From Leifsonia sp. Leaf336 (GTDB lineage: Bacteria; Actinomycetota; Actinomycetes; Actinomycetales; Microbacteriaceae), in NCBI RefSeq assembly GCF_001423695.1, contig NZ_LMOZ01000001.1, positions 1,374,443-1,438,442 of the forward strand: a DNA stretch of 64,000 nucleotides, in the 5' to 3' direction. Positions 37,335 through 46,685 of this stretch are shown piece by piece. The number at the start of each line of letters is the position of its first letter. The stretch's first letter is position 1. Under the pieces are notes generated by a model that saw nothing but the letters and a program-made list of their open reading frames with translations, had not been told where the DNA came from and searched no databases. The translations under genes and the position numbers were made by a program.

Positions 37335-38408
37335 ATGGATCTGTTCTCTCCCGTCTCGCTCGGAGACCTCCACCTTCCCAACCGCGTCGTGATGGCGCCG
37401 CTCACCCGCACGCGATCGGGCGAGGCCGGCATCCCGGGGCCCATGGTGGCGGAACACTACGCGCAGCGGGCGAGCGTGGGTCTGATCATCTCCGAGGGCA
37501 CCTACCCGAGTCACGAGTCCCGTGCGTACCCCGGCCAGCCCGGCATCGTCACGGATGAGCAGATCGCCGGCTGGCGCGCCGTGGCCGACGCAGTGCACGC
37601 CAAGGGCGGCCGCATCGTCCTGCAGCTCATGCACAGCGGGCGCGTGTCGCACCAGCAGATCAACGGAACGGATCGTGTCGTCGCCCCGAGCGCCGTCGCG
37701 ATCAACGGTGAGGCGCGCACCGCAGCAGGCAAGGTCGCCTACCCGGTGCCGCACGCGCTCACCTCCGAAGAGCTCGCGACCGTGCGCGACGAGTTCGTCG
37801 CAGCGGCGAAGAATGCCATCGTCGCCGGCCTCGACGGCGTGGAGGTGCACGGCGCCAACGGCTACCTGCTGCACCAGTTCCTCTCGCCGGTGTCCAACGT
37901 CCGCGACGACCAGTACGGCGGAACCCCCGAGGCGCGCGCCCGCTTCGTCGTCGAGGTGACCACAGCGATCGCGGAGGCCGTGGGCGCCGGGCGAGTGGGC
38001 ATCCGCCTGTCGCCGATGCACAACATCCAGGATGTCTTCGAGACCGACCCTGCCGATGCCACCGCGACCTACGAGGCCGTGGTCGACGGACTGGCGCCGC
38101 TCGGCCTCGCCTACGTGAGCGTGCTGCACAGCGACCCGGCCGGCGCACTCGTCCAGGACCTCCGCGAGCGCTTCGGCGGCCCGTTCATCGTGAACAGCGG
38201 ATTCGGGGCGGTCACCACGCGCGACGAGGCGATCGCGCTGGTCGAGGACGCGCACGCGGACGCGGTGGCCGTCGGCCGCCTCGCCATCGCGAACCCGGAC
38301 CTCGTCGAGCGCTGGAAGGGCGAGCACCCGGAGAACCAGCCCGACGCGGCTACGTTCTACGGGTCGGGCGCCGAGGGCTACACGGACTATCCGCGCCTGA
38401 GCGCGTAG
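37335..38408 (+). CDS. alkene reductase (Old Yellow Enzyme family)
   Basis: A 357-residue FMN-dependent ene-reductase of the OYE family (NemA-like). Evidence: LFSPVSLGDLHLPNRVVMAPLTRTR at the N-terminus, LQLMHSGRVS, the substrate motif EVHGANGYLLHQFL, the YGGTPEARARF loop and the C-terminal phosphate-binding VAVGRLAIANPDL. It reduces activated C=C bonds of enals, enones or nitro compounds. The ATG at 37335 has GAAAGG at a usable distance; 37326 is possible but abuts the ribosome site. It lies between accessory genes with no clear pathway partner. Confidence 0.92.
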   Translation: MDLFSPVSLGDLHLPNRVVMAPLTRTRSGEAGIPGPMVAEHYAQRASVGLIISEGTYPSHESRAYPGQPGIVTDEQIAGWRAVADAVHAKGGRIVLQLMHSGRVSHQQINGTDRVVAPSAVAINGEARTAAGKVAYPVPHALTSEELATVRDEFVAAAKNAIVAGLDGVEVHGANGYLLHQFLSPVSNVRDDQYGGTPEARARFVVEVTTAIAEAVGAGRVGIRLSPMHNIQDVFETDPADATATYEAVVDGLAPLGLAYVSVLHSDPAGALVQDLRERFGGPFIVNSGFGAVTTRDEAIALVEDAHADAVAVGRLAIANPDLVERWKGEHPENQPDAATFYGSGAEGYTDYPRLSA

Positions 38409-38554
38409 TGGATGGGCGGCTTCGCGGCTGCGCCGCTACACTGCCGACGGGCAGCGCCACTCCCGTGGCCCGCGTTCGCGGGTATCGGTCGACGGGACTT
38501 CCGCCGATAGCCTGACGTGGCGCCGCCGCGGCGCTGTTGACCGAGAGGTACTCT

Positions 38555-40171
38555 GTGGGATCACGTCTGCGTCGCCTGCTTGTCGGATTCGTGGTGGCGA
38601 TCGCCATGGTCGCGGGAGGGGGGATGCTGGCATCGCCGGCTCTCGCCGATTCGATTCCAACGGCCTTTTCAGCCTCGTCGATCACCATCGATTGCGGAAG
38701 CCTGCAGCCCGGCTACTACAGCACGGCGCATCTCACGACATCACTCAGTTCGCTCGCGCCTGACACCGGCTACACGATCGAAGTCACCGTGCCGCAGCAA
38801 TCGCCTCCCACGGGGCCCTATGGGTCGCTCACCGCGACGACCGATTCGAACGGCCAGGCGACGGTGGACACCACGCTCACTGGGCAGTTTCAGTCCGGGG
38901 CAGCGTATGAGTTGACTGCGTGGCAAGCGAACGCTATTCAGGGCGTGGGCTACGTGACTGCCAGCTCGTGTGCCAGTCCCGTGCGGGTGTCGGGGACGCC
39001 GACCGCCGCACTCGACTGTCCCCTGCGTTATCTGACCCCACAGGGCGAGAGCTCATCCGCTATCGACTTCACAGCCGATCTGAGCGGACTCGTACCAGGC
39101 CAGACCTATCCCATCAACATCTCGGGCGCGACGACGAGTGGAGCCTATGGAGTGCCGACGGCGCGGGCAGACGGGACCATCGCGTTCGAACAGACGTCGA
39201 CGAATTACCGCTTCTTGGCGAACGACACGTACAACTGGTATGTCGGGGCTCCGGGCCAAGCGGGCACACTGGCGAGCGGTACGTTCTCGACGACGGCTGA
39301 CCCGTGCCCGCGGATCACGACAGCCCGGAAGCGCGCTGCCCAGATGCACGACTCGGACATCACCGGCGACGGATACGCCGACCTCCTGGCGATCGACATC
39401 GCCGGCCGTCTTCTCCTGTACCAGAACGGCATCAACTCGAACCCGGGCCGGGTTCCGTTCTCGACGAGCCGCAGTATCGGCACCGGCTGGAGCGCGGCTT
39501 ACGGGATGCGGAACGTCACGATGGGAGACCTCTCGGGCGACGGGGTGGCCGACCTGGTCGCCATCCGCTCCGACGGTGCATTGGTCGCCTATTACAACAA
39601 CATCGGGAGCTCGCCGGCCAAGCTCCCGTTCTCGTCCGGTACGACGATCGGCTCCGGGTGGCAGTCGTTCACCTCGATCGCGGTCGGCGACGTCGACGGG
39701 GACGGCTACGCCGACGTCGTTGCCGAACGTTCCGACGGCACCCGCTGGTTCTACAAGAACCGGATAGCGACCGACCCGCTGCATCGTCCGTTCAGTTCGG
39801 GTGCGCAACTGCCTGCCGATGGGGTAGCCCAGGATCTGAACGGGCACGGTCCCGCCCTCGCCGACCTCAATGCCGACGGCTACGCCGACCTCACCCCGGG
39901 CGGATACAGCCTCGATCTCAACCGCACACCCGCGGGCAACCCGACTCCCTTCCCGACTTCGATTCCCATCGTGCAACCCAGCAGTATGGCCCCGGCACTG
40001 GACGGCTGGTCTGTCGGCGACTACGAAGGGCGAGGCTCGTCCGGCATCGTGGCTGCGGACCCGGGTCGGAGCGGCCAGCTTCTCTATCTCAAGAATCCCC
40101 TGGATCCGAATGCGCAGCCTACGGTGATCGGGTCCGGCTGGTGGTCGGCGGCCTACACCTTGGTGCCGTGA
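38555..40171 (+). CDS. secreted FG-GAP/VCBS repeat protein
   Basis: A 538-residue exported protein. The Sec signal peptide has basic RLRR, a hydrophobic core ([15 protein letters not shown]) and cleavage after SPALA. Residues about 35-240 form two Ig-like or beta-sandwich modules with scattered cysteines. From about residue 260 on, FG-GAP repeats follow with calcium-type motifs ([49 protein letters not shown]), predicting a beta-propeller. The GTG at 38555 is preferred because GAGAGG lies 7 bases upstream. Function is unknown; such propellers often bind glycans or partner proteins outside the cell. Confidence 0.75.
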   Translation: MGSRLRRLLVGFVVAIAMVAGGGMLASPALADSIPTAFSASSITIDCGSLQPGYYSTAHLTTSLSSLAPDTGYTIEVTVPQQSPPTGPYGSLTATTDSNGQATVDTTLTGQFQSGAAYELTAWQANAIQGVGYVTASSCASPVRVSGTPTAALDCPLRYLTPQGESSSAIDFTADLSGLVPGQTYPINISGATTSGAYGVPTARADGTIAFEQTSTNYRFLANDTYNWYVGAPGQAGTLASGTFSTTADPCPRITTARKRAAQMHDSDITGDGYADLLAIDIAGRLLLYQNGINSNPGRVPFSTSRSIGTGWSAAYGMRNVTMGDLSGDGVADLVAIRSDGALVAYYNNIGSSPAKLPFSSGTTIGSGWQSFTSIAVGDVDGDGYADVVAERSDGTRWFYKNRIATDPLHRPFSSGAQLPADGVAQDLNGHGPALADLNADGYADLTPGGYSLDLNRTPAGNPTPFPTSIPIVQPSSMAPALDGWSVGDYEGRGSSGIVAADPGRSGQLLYLKNPLDPNAQPTVIGSGWWSAAYTLVP

Positions 40172-40250
40172 CGCCGGACGTCCTGCCGCCTCGCTCGCGC
40201 CGACTAGAGTTGATCCATCCCATTGGAATACGACTCATAGGAGTGGACAG

Positions 40251-42215
40251 GTGGCCGACGGCTTCGAGCTCTTCACCGACCGTTCCGTTGTCGCGATGCG
40301 CGTCAACGGTGAGCTGAAGGACCTCGCGACGACCGTCACGACCACCGACACCGTCGAGCCGGTCACGATCGACTCGCCCGACGGGCTCAACATCCTCCGC
40401 CACTCCACGGCGCACGTGCTCGCGCAGGCCGTCCAGGCCGTGAACCCGGAGGCGAAGCTCGGCATCGGGCCGCCCATCACCGACGGCTTCTACTACGACT
40501 TCGACGTCGCCGAGCCGTTCACGCCGGAGGACCTCAAGGCGCTCGACAAAGAGATGTCGCGGATCGTGCGAGCGGGCCAGCGGTTCGTCCGCCGGGTCGT
40601 GACCGATGACGAGGCGCGTGCCGAGCTCGCGGGCGAGCCCTACAAGCTCGAGCTCATCGGGCTGAAGGGTGGAGCGGCCGAGGGCGGCGACGAGTCCGTG
40701 GAGGTCGGCTCGGGCGAGCTGACCATCTACGACAACGTCGACCCCAAGAGCGGTGAAACGGTCTGGAAGGACCTCTGCCGCGGCCCGCACCTCCCGAACA
40801 CGCGCATGATCGGCAACGGCTGGGCGCTCACCCGTGTGGCTGCGGCCTACTGGCGCGGCTCGGAGAAGAACCCGCAGCTGCAGCGCATCTACGGCACGGC
40901 GTGGCCGAGCAAGGACGAGCTGCGGGCCTACCAGACCCGCATGGAGGAGGCCGCCAAGCGCGACCACCGCAAGCTGGGCGCCGAGCTCGACCTGTTCAGC
41001 TTCCCAGAGGAGATCGGCTCGGGCCTCGCGGTGTTCCACCCCAAGGGTGGGATCATCCGCAAGGAGATCGAGGACTACATGCGCGAGCGGCTGATCGCGA
41101 ACGGCTACGAGGTCGTGAACACCCCGCACATCACCAAGGCGCATCTCTTCGAGACCAGCCAGCACCTCAACTGGTACAAAGACGGCATGTTCCCGCCGAT
41201 GCACCTCGACGAGGAACGCGACGCGGACGGCAACATCACCCGGCAGGGGCAGGACTACTACCTCAAGCCGATGAACTGCCCGATGCACAACCTGATCTTC
41301 CGTGCGCGCGGCCGCAGCTACCGGGAGTTGCCGCTGCGGCTCGCGGAGTTCGGCACGGTCTACCGCTACGAGAAGTCGGGAACGCTCTCCGGCCTGACCC
41401 GCGTGCGCGGCCTCACCCAGGACGACGCGCACATCTACGTGACCGACGACCAGATCAAGGACGAGGTCGGGCGCCAGCTCGAGTTCGTGCTCGAGACGCT
41501 GCGCGGCTACGGCCTCCACGACTTCTACCTCGAGCTCTCCACGAAGGACCCGGAGAAGTACGTCGGCAGCGACGAGAGCTGGGAGACGGCGACCGAGACC
41601 CTCCGTCAGGTGGCGATCGAATCGGGCCTCGAGCTCGTCGACGACCCGGCGGGCGCTGCGTTCTACGGCCCCAAGATCTCGGTGCAGGCGCGCGACGCGA
41701 TCGGTCGCACCTGGCAGCTCTCGACGGTGCAGCTGGACTTCAACCAGCCGGAGCTGTTCGAGCTGGAGTACAACGCGGCCGACGGCACCCGCAAGCAGCC
41801 GGCGATGATCCACCGGGCCCTGCTCGGCTCTATCGAGCGGTTCTTCGCGATCCTGCTGGAGCACTACGCGGGAGCGTTCCCGGTCTGGCTGTCGCCGGTC
41901 CAGGTGGTGGGCATCCCGGTGGCCGACGCCTACGGGCCGTTCCTCGACGACGTCATCGCGCGGCTGAAGGCCCGCGGGGTGCGGGCGGAGGTCGACCACT
42001 CCGACGACCGCATGCAGAAGAAGATCCGCACCCACACCAAGGCCAAGGTGCCGTTCCAGCTCATCGTCGGCGAGGAGGACGCGACCGCCGGAACGGTCAG
42101 CTTCCGCTTCCGCGACGGCACGCAGCTCAACGGCGTGACGGTCGACGACGCCATCGAGCGGATCGTCGCGAGCATCGGCAGCCACGAGCTGGTCGATACG
42201 GCATGGCAGGGCTGA
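40251..42215 (+). CDS. thrS: threonyl-tRNA synthetase
   Basis: Charges tRNA-Thr. The 654-residue class II synthetase has an N-terminal editing domain ([13 protein letters not shown]), the catalytic core with motif 2 ([26 protein letters not shown]), zinc ligands including KPMNCPMH, motif 3 ([12 protein letters not shown]) and the anticodon-binding domain. The TGS domain is short. An AGGAG ribosome site precedes the GTG; TAGAGT at 40205-40210 is a probable -10. No T-box leader fits in the 79-base gap. The end overlaps the HIT gene by 13 bases. Confidence 0.97.
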   Translation: MADGFELFTDRSVVAMRVNGELKDLATTVTTTDTVEPVTIDSPDGLNILRHSTAHVLAQAVQAVNPEAKLGIGPPITDGFYYDFDVAEPFTPEDLKALDKEMSRIVRAGQRFVRRVVTDDEARAELAGEPYKLELIGLKGGAAEGGDESVEVGSGELTIYDNVDPKSGETVWKDLCRGPHLPNTRMIGNGWALTRVAAAYWRGSEKNPQLQRIYGTAWPSKDELRAYQTRMEEAAKRDHRKLGAELDLFSFPEEIGSGLAVFHPKGGIIRKEIEDYMRERLIANGYEVVNTPHITKAHLFETSQHLNWYKDGMFPPMHLDEERDADGNITRQGQDYYLKPMNCPMHNLIFRARGRSYRELPLRLAEFGTVYRYEKSGTLSGLTRVRGLTQDDAHIYVTDDQIKDEVGRQLEFVLETLRGYGLHDFYLELSTKDPEKYVGSDESWETATETLRQVAIESGLELVDDPAGAAFYGPKISVQARDAIGRTWQLSTVQLDFNQPELFELEYNAADGTRKQPAMIHRALLGSIERFFAILLEHYAGAFPVWLSPVQVVGIPVADAYGPFLDDVIARLKARGVRAEVDHSDDRMQKKIRTHTKAKVPFQLIVGEEDATAGTVSFRFRDGTQLNGVTVDDAIERIVASIGSHELVDTAWQG

Positions 42216-42793
42216 GCGACACCCGCGGCGTCGACGCGGACGGGACCGACGGCCCCGTCCGCGTCGACGACCCGTCGTACCTGGTCGGTGTGCCTGACGA
42301 GTTCCAGCGGCTGTGGACGCCGCACCGGATGGTCTACATCCAGCAGGGCGACCCCGGCCACGAAGGCTGCCCGTTCTGCGTGGCGCCGACGCTGAGCGAC
42401 GAGGACGCCCTGATCGTGACGCGCGGGAAGTACGCGTACGCGCTGCTCAACCTGTTCCCGTACAACAGCGGCCACCTGCTGGTGTGCCCGTACCGCCACA
42501 TCGCCCTCTACGACGACGCCACCCCGGAGGAGGTCGCCGAGATCGGCAGCATCACCCAGACGGCGATGCGCGTCATCCGCGAGGTGTCCAGGAACGACGG
42601 CTTCAACATCGGCATGAACCAGGGATCGGTGGCCGGTGCCGGGATCGCGGCGCACCTCCACCAGCACATCGTGCCGCGCTGGGCGCAGGACGCGAACTTC
42701 TTCCCGATCATCGCCCGCACCAAGGCGCTCCCGCAGCTCCTCGGCGAGGTGCGCACCGCGCTCGCGGACGCCTGGCCCAAGAGCGACGACTAA
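42203..42793 (+). CDS. HIT domain nucleotide hydrolase/phosphorylase
   Basis: A 196-residue histidine-triad protein. The [10 protein letters not shown] motif holds the catalytic His, and CPFC with downstream residues forms a metal or structural site. It resembles the mycobacterial AP4A phosphorylase-type HIT protein (Rv2613c-like) encoded directly after thrS. AP4A is a by-product of synthetases, so coupling to thrS is logical. The start lies inside the thrS end. Confidence 0.88.
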   Translation: MAGLSDTRGVDADGTDGPVRVDDPSYLVGVPDEFQRLWTPHRMVYIQQGDPGHEGCPFCVAPTLSDEDALIVTRGKYAYALLNLFPYNSGHLLVCPYRHIALYDDATPEEVAEIGSITQTAMRVIREVSRNDGFNIGMNQGSVAGAGIAAHLHQHIVPRWAQDANFFPIIARTKALPQLLGEVRTALADAWPKSDD

Positions 42794-42811
42794 TACCGAT
42801 CGGACGGGCGC

Positions 42812-43663
42812 TCAGCGCACCTGCGTGACCGTGAACTGCTCGCGCGGGCTCGCGTAGGACTCCTGCGACTCGACCAGCTGAAGCTCGCGTTCGCCCGACT
42901 GCAGCGTGCGGTCGAGGAGGTCGTACACGCTCGACACAGTCTTGCTCAGCGCGCTCGCAGCGTCGCCCGAGGCCACATAGTGGGCGGTGAACAGGGCCGC
43001 TGTGACATCGCCGGAGCCGTTCGCCTTCAGCGGCAGGCGCGGCGTCTGCACGATCCACGCGCCGGCGTCGTCGACCGCGAGCATCTCGATGGTGTCCTCC
43101 GGCTGGTCGGGTCGCTCGACGCTCGTGACGAGGACGGTGCGCGGGCCCATCGCCCGTGCGGCGTCGACGGACGCGAGGGTGGACTCCAGGTCGGCGGGCT
43201 CGGTGCCGGTGAGGTAGCCGAGCTCGAACTGGTTCGGCGTGATGATGTCGGCCACCGGCACGACCCGATCGCGCAGGAGGTCGGGGATCGCCGGTGCCAC
43301 GAAGCAGCCCGACTTCGCGTTGCCCATCACCGGGTCGCACGCGTAGACGGCGTTCGGGTTGGCGGCCTTGACGCGGGCGACCGCGTCGACGATCACGTCG
43401 CCGATGCCCTCGCTGCCCTGGTAGCCGGAGAGCACGGCGTCGATCTGCCCGAGGACACCGCGCTCCTCGATGCCGGTGATCACCTCGCGTACGTCATCGG
43501 GCGCGATGAGCGGACCGCGCCAGGCGCCATACCCCGTGTGGTTGGAGAAGTTCACCGTGTAGACGGGGAGCACCTCGACGCCGATGCGCTGCAGGGGGAA
43601 GACGGCGGCGCTGTTGCCGACATGACCGTAGGCGACAGCGGACTGGATCGAGAGGATCTTCAT
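42812..43663 (-). CDS. pdxY: pyridoxal kinase
   Basis: A 283-residue ribokinase-family enzyme that phosphorylates pyridoxal to PLP. Key elements: the N-terminal SIQSAVAYGHVGNSAAVFPLQ, VYACDPVMGN, the TPNQFELGYLTG segment, and the C-terminal anion hole LKANGSGDVTAALF with catalytic Asp. A purine-rich ribosome site (GAGGATCGAGGG) precedes the ATG. It follows the pdxR-type regulator by 40 bases on the same strand, completing a salvage arm beside pdxST. Confidence 0.94.
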   Translation of the reverse strand: MKILSIQSAVAYGHVGNSAAVFPLQRIGVEVLPVYTVNFSNHTGYGAWRGPLIAPDDVREVITGIEERGVLGQIDAVLSGYQGSEGIGDVIVDAVARVKAANPNAVYACDPVMGNAKSGCFVAPAIPDLLRDRVVPVADIITPNQFELGYLTGTEPADLESTLASVDAARAMGPRTVLVTSVERPDQPEDTIEMLAVDDAGAWIVQTPRLPLKANGSGDVTAALFTAHYVASGDAASALSKTVSSVYDLLDRTLQSGERELQLVESQESYASPREQFTVTQVR

Positions 43664-43703
43664 CCCTCGATCCTCTCATCCCGCGGGCACTGCCTTCGTC
43701 GGG

Positions 43704-45038
43704 TCAGGAGCGCCGGCCCGCGGCCTCCGTCACCTCCGCGAGATCGTCGAGCAGCCGGTCGGCCTCGTCCGCGGTGAGGTCGTGCACGGTCAGGCGCAGC
43801 TGCTGCGACGGCGCCCTCCGATCCCCGAGCACGAACTCGTCGCCGGTGCGGGCCAGCCAGCCGCGGCGCATCAGCCGATCGGCGACGAGTCTGGCCTCGA
43901 CCGGCAGGTCGACCCAGAGGTTGAGCCCGTCGGCGGCCTCGGTCGGCAACCCGCGCTCGGTGAGCCGCGCCGCGAACAGCTCGTTGCGCTCTGCATAGTG
44001 GCGTCCTGCTTCCGCGATCTCGGCGAGGACGGACGCGTCGCTCAGCTGGGCCAGCACGAGCCGCTGGAGGATGTGGCTGACCCAGGTGGTGCCCGGGCTG
44101 AGCCGGAAAGCGAGCCGGTCCGCCGTCTCGGGGTCCGTCGCGGCGACGGCCAGGCACATGTCGGGGCCGAGGAACTTCGACACCGAGCGCACCAGCGCGA
44201 ACCGCTGGTGCTCGGGACCGATCAGGGTCTCGTACGACCGTTGGGACAGCATCGAGAAGTGGTCGTCCTCGATCACGAGCACGTACGGATGATCGGCGAG
44301 GAGGGCGCGCAGCTCAGCCGCGCGGGCGGGGGAGAGCGTCGCTCCCGTCGGGTTCTGCGCCCGCGGCGTGCAGATGATCGCCCGGACGCCGGCATCGAGC
44401 GCCGCACGGAGGCCGTCGACGGTCATCCCCTCGGCATCGACAGGGACAGGCACCGCGCGGTAGCCGCCGTGCCGGACCGTGTGGATGCTGGCGAGGAAGC
44501 AGGGGTCTTCGAGGGCGACGGCGTCGTCGCGGAGGAGCGCCTGGGCGAGCAGTCGCTCGACCGCGTCGACGGCCCCGTTGGTCACGGTGATCCGCACGGC
44601 GTGCTCCGGGAGGTCCTCGCGGATCCAGGACAGCGCGCGCGCCTGCAGTGCGGGGTCGATCACGGGCTCGCCGTAGAGCACCGGCCGGCCGACGGCGCGG
44701 GCCAGCGCGGCGGAGAGATCCGGGATGCGACCGGGGTCGGGATTGCCCGTTCCGATGTCGCGCAGCACATTGTCGGCCGCGAAGCCCTCCTGGGCCACGG
44801 CCTCCACACCGGCGATCACCGTGCCGGCGCGCCCGCGCGCGACGACCACTCCGGCCTGCGCCAGCAGCCGGTAGGCGGCGACGGCCGTGTTGCGGTTGAC
44901 CTGCAGCTGGGCGGCCAGCTCGCGTACCGGCGGCAGAGCGTCGCCCCGGCGTAGCGCCCCACGCTCGTGCAGCTCGCGGACGCTGGCGGCGATCTCCGCC
45001 GCCGTCGTGCCCGTGATGACCTGTTCGTCCAATTCCAC
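43704..45038 (-). CDS. pdxR: MocR-type regulator (GntR HTH + aminotransferase), PdxR-like
   Basis: A 444-residue fusion. The N-terminal winged helix (about 10-80; ELAAQLQVNRNTAVAAYRLLAQAGVV) is of the GntR family; the remainder is a class I aminotransferase-like domain that binds PLP as effector (CTPRAQNPTGATLS, FALVRSVSKFLGPD with the PLP Lys). Divergent from pdxS with 89 bases between starts and followed by pdxY, which identifies it as the B6 regulator, activating or repressing pdxST in response to PLP. The GTG start follows GGGGA; TAGACT at about 45052-45057 is a likely -10. Confidence 0.88.
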   Translation of the reverse strand: MELDEQVITGTTAAEIAASVRELHERGALRRGDALPPVRELAAQLQVNRNTAVAAYRLLAQAGVVVARGRAGTVIAGVEAVAQEGFAADNVLRDIGTGNPDPGRIPDLSAALARAVGRPVLYGEPVIDPALQARALSWIREDLPEHAVRITVTNGAVDAVERLLAQALLRDDAVALEDPCFLASIHTVRHGGYRAVPVPVDAEGMTVDGLRAALDAGVRAIICTPRAQNPTGATLSPARAAELRALLADHPYVLVIEDDHFSMLSQRSYETLIGPEHQRFALVRSVSKFLGPDMCLAVAATDPETADRLAFRLSPGTTWVSHILQRLVLAQLSDASVLAEIAEAGRHYAERNELFAARLTERGLPTEAADGLNLWVDLPVEARLVADRLMRRGWLARTGDEFVLGDRRAPSQQLRLTVHDLTADEADRLLDDLAEVTEAAGRRS

Positions 45039-45057
45039 TCCCCGGCTTCCGAGTCTA

Positions 45058-45108
45058 CTGAGCCCTCAGGGGGATGCTATCGTTCGGCATAGGCCAAAAT
45101 ACTTTTTG
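45058..45108. promoter_or_regulatory. pdxR-pdxS intergenic operator candidates
   Basis: Two inverted repeats lie between the divergent genes: CTGAG-CC-CTCAG (45058-45069) and CAAAA-TACT-TTTTG (45095-45108), the latter in the only AT-rich patch of the region. They are candidate PdxR sites. Confidence 0.35.
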
Positions 45109-45127
45109 TACCGCAGAGAGGGCGACG

Positions 45128-46030
45128 ATGACAGACACAGAACAGGGCACCGCAACCGGGTCGAGCCGGGTCAAGCGCGGCCTGGCCGAGATGCTGAAGG
45201 GCGGCGTCATCATGGACGTCGTCACGCCGGAGCAGGCGCGCATCGCCGAGGACGCCGGCGCCGTCGCCGTCATGGCGCTCGAGCGGGTACCCGCCGACAT
45301 CCGCGCGCAGGGCGGCGTCGCCCGGATGAGCGACCCCGACCTCATCGAGGCGATAATCGCGGAGGTGTCCATCCCGGTCATGGCGAAGGCGCGCATCGGC
45401 CACTTCGTCGAGGCTCAGGTGCTGGAGGCGCTCGACGTCGACTACATCGACGAGTCCGAGGTGCTGTCGCCCGCCGACTACGTCAACCACATCGACAAGT
45501 GGAAGTTCACCGTGCCGTTCGTCTGCGGCGCCACCAACCTCGGCGAGGCGCTGCGCCGCATCAACGAGGGCGCGGCGATGATCCGCTCCAAGGGCGAGGC
45601 AGGCACCGGCGACGTCTCGGAGGCCACCAAGCACATCCGCAAGATCACGTCGGAGATCAACGCGCTGAAGTCGATGACCCGCGACGAGCTCTACGTGGCC
45701 GCGAAGGACCTCCAGGCGCCCTACGAGCTGGTCGCCGAGATCGCCGAGACGGGCAAGCTCCCGGTCGTGCTGTTCACCGCGGGCGGCGTGGCCACTCCTG
45801 CCGACGCGGCGATGATGATGCAGCTGGGCGCCGACGGCGTGTTCGTCGGCTCCGGCATCTTCAAGTCGGGCAATCCGGAGCAGCGCGCGGCCGCGATCGT
45901 GAAGGCGACCACGTTCTACGACGACCCCAAGGTCATCGCCGATGTATCCCGCGGGCTCGGGGAGGCGATGGTCGGCATCAACGTCTCCGACCTCGCCGCT
46001 CCGCACCGCCTCGCCGAGCGTGGCTGGTAG
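45128..46030 (+). CDS. pdxS: PLP synthase subunit PdxS
   Basis: A 300-residue (beta/alpha)8 synthase that builds pyridoxal 5'-phosphate from ribose-5-phosphate, glyceraldehyde-3-phosphate and ammonia delivered by PdxT. Conserved features: [58 protein letters not shown] and the [10 protein letters not shown] phosphate site. The ATG at 45128 follows AGAGAGGG. The C-terminus overlaps pdxT by 11 bases. Confidence 0.97.
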   Translation: MTDTEQGTATGSSRVKRGLAEMLKGGVIMDVVTPEQARIAEDAGAVAVMALERVPADIRAQGGVARMSDPDLIEAIIAEVSIPVMAKARIGHFVEAQVLEALDVDYIDESEVLSPADYVNHIDKWKFTVPFVCGATNLGEALRRINEGAAMIRSKGEAGTGDVSEATKHIRKITSEINALKSMTRDELYVAAKDLQAPYELVAEIAETGKLPVVLFTAGGVATPADAAMMMQLGADGVFVGSGIFKSGNPEQRAAAIVKATTFYDDPKVIADVSRGLGEAMVGINVSDLAAPHRLAERGW

Positions 46031-46646
46031 CCCCGTCGAGGCGACCGGCCCCCGCGTCGGCGTCCTGGCCCTGCAGGGCGACTTCCGCGAGCACATCGCG
46101 GTCCTGCGCGGCCTGGGCGCCGATGCCGTCCCCGTGCGGCGCCAGGAGGAGCTGGAGCAGGTCGCCGGCCTGGTCATCCCGGGCGGCGAGTCGAGTGTGA
46201 TGGACAAACTCTCCCGCGCGTTCGGGCTCGCCGAGCCGCTGAGGGCCGCGATCGCGGGAGGGCTGCCCGTCTACGGCACGTGCGCAGGGCTCATCATGCT
46301 CGCCGACACGATCGTCGACGGCATCGCAGGCCAGCAGAGCCTCGGCGGCCTGGACGTCGCGGTGCGCCGCAACGCGTTCGGCTCGCAGGTCGACTCGTTC
46401 GAGACCGATCTCGACATCCCGCAGCTGGGCGAGGAGCCGGTGCACGCCGTCTTCATCCGCGCACCGATCGTCGAGAGCGTGGGGGAGCGCGCGACCGTGC
46501 TGGCGCGCGTGCCTGACGGCCGTGTCGTCGCCGTGGAGCAGGGCGACCTGCTGGGGACCTCGTTCCACCCGGAGATCACCGGTGACACGCGCTTCCACGC
46601 GTACTTCCTCGCCAAGGTGCGGGCACGGGTGGACGCCCGGGTCTGA
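46020..46646 (+). CDS. pdxT: PLP synthase glutaminase subunit PdxT
   Basis: A 208-residue class I glutaminase that feeds ammonia to PdxS. The catalytic Cys is in [10 protein letters not shown], and the His-Glu pair is in [23 protein letters not shown] and [13 protein letters not shown] are typical. The GTG at 46020 overlaps the pdxS end; no other start gives the full N-terminal strand. With pdxS it makes the DXP-independent B6 pathway. Confidence 0.95.
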   Translation: MAGSPVEATGPRVGVLALQGDFREHIAVLRGLGADAVPVRRQEELEQVAGLVIPGGESSVMDKLSRAFGLAEPLRAAIAGGLPVYGTCAGLIMLADTIVDGIAGQQSLGGLDVAVRRNAFGSQVDSFETDLDIPQLGEEPVHAVFIRAPIVESVGERATVLARVPDGRVVAVEQGDLLGTSFHPEITGDTRFHAYFLAKVRARVDARV

Positions 46647-46673
46647 GGATGGTGCGGGCACGCCGGCGCGCTC

Positions 46674-46679
46674 TATGAT
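46674..46679 (+). promoter_or_regulatory. -10 element of leaderless reductase-fusion gene
   Basis: TATGAT ends 6 bases before the GTG at 46686; no ribosome site is seen. Confidence 0.5.
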
Positions 46680-46685
46680 CGCGGC

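Noticed and set aside
40172-40250. T-box leader before thrS
   Set aside because: The 79-base gap is too short and lacks the T-box sequence.
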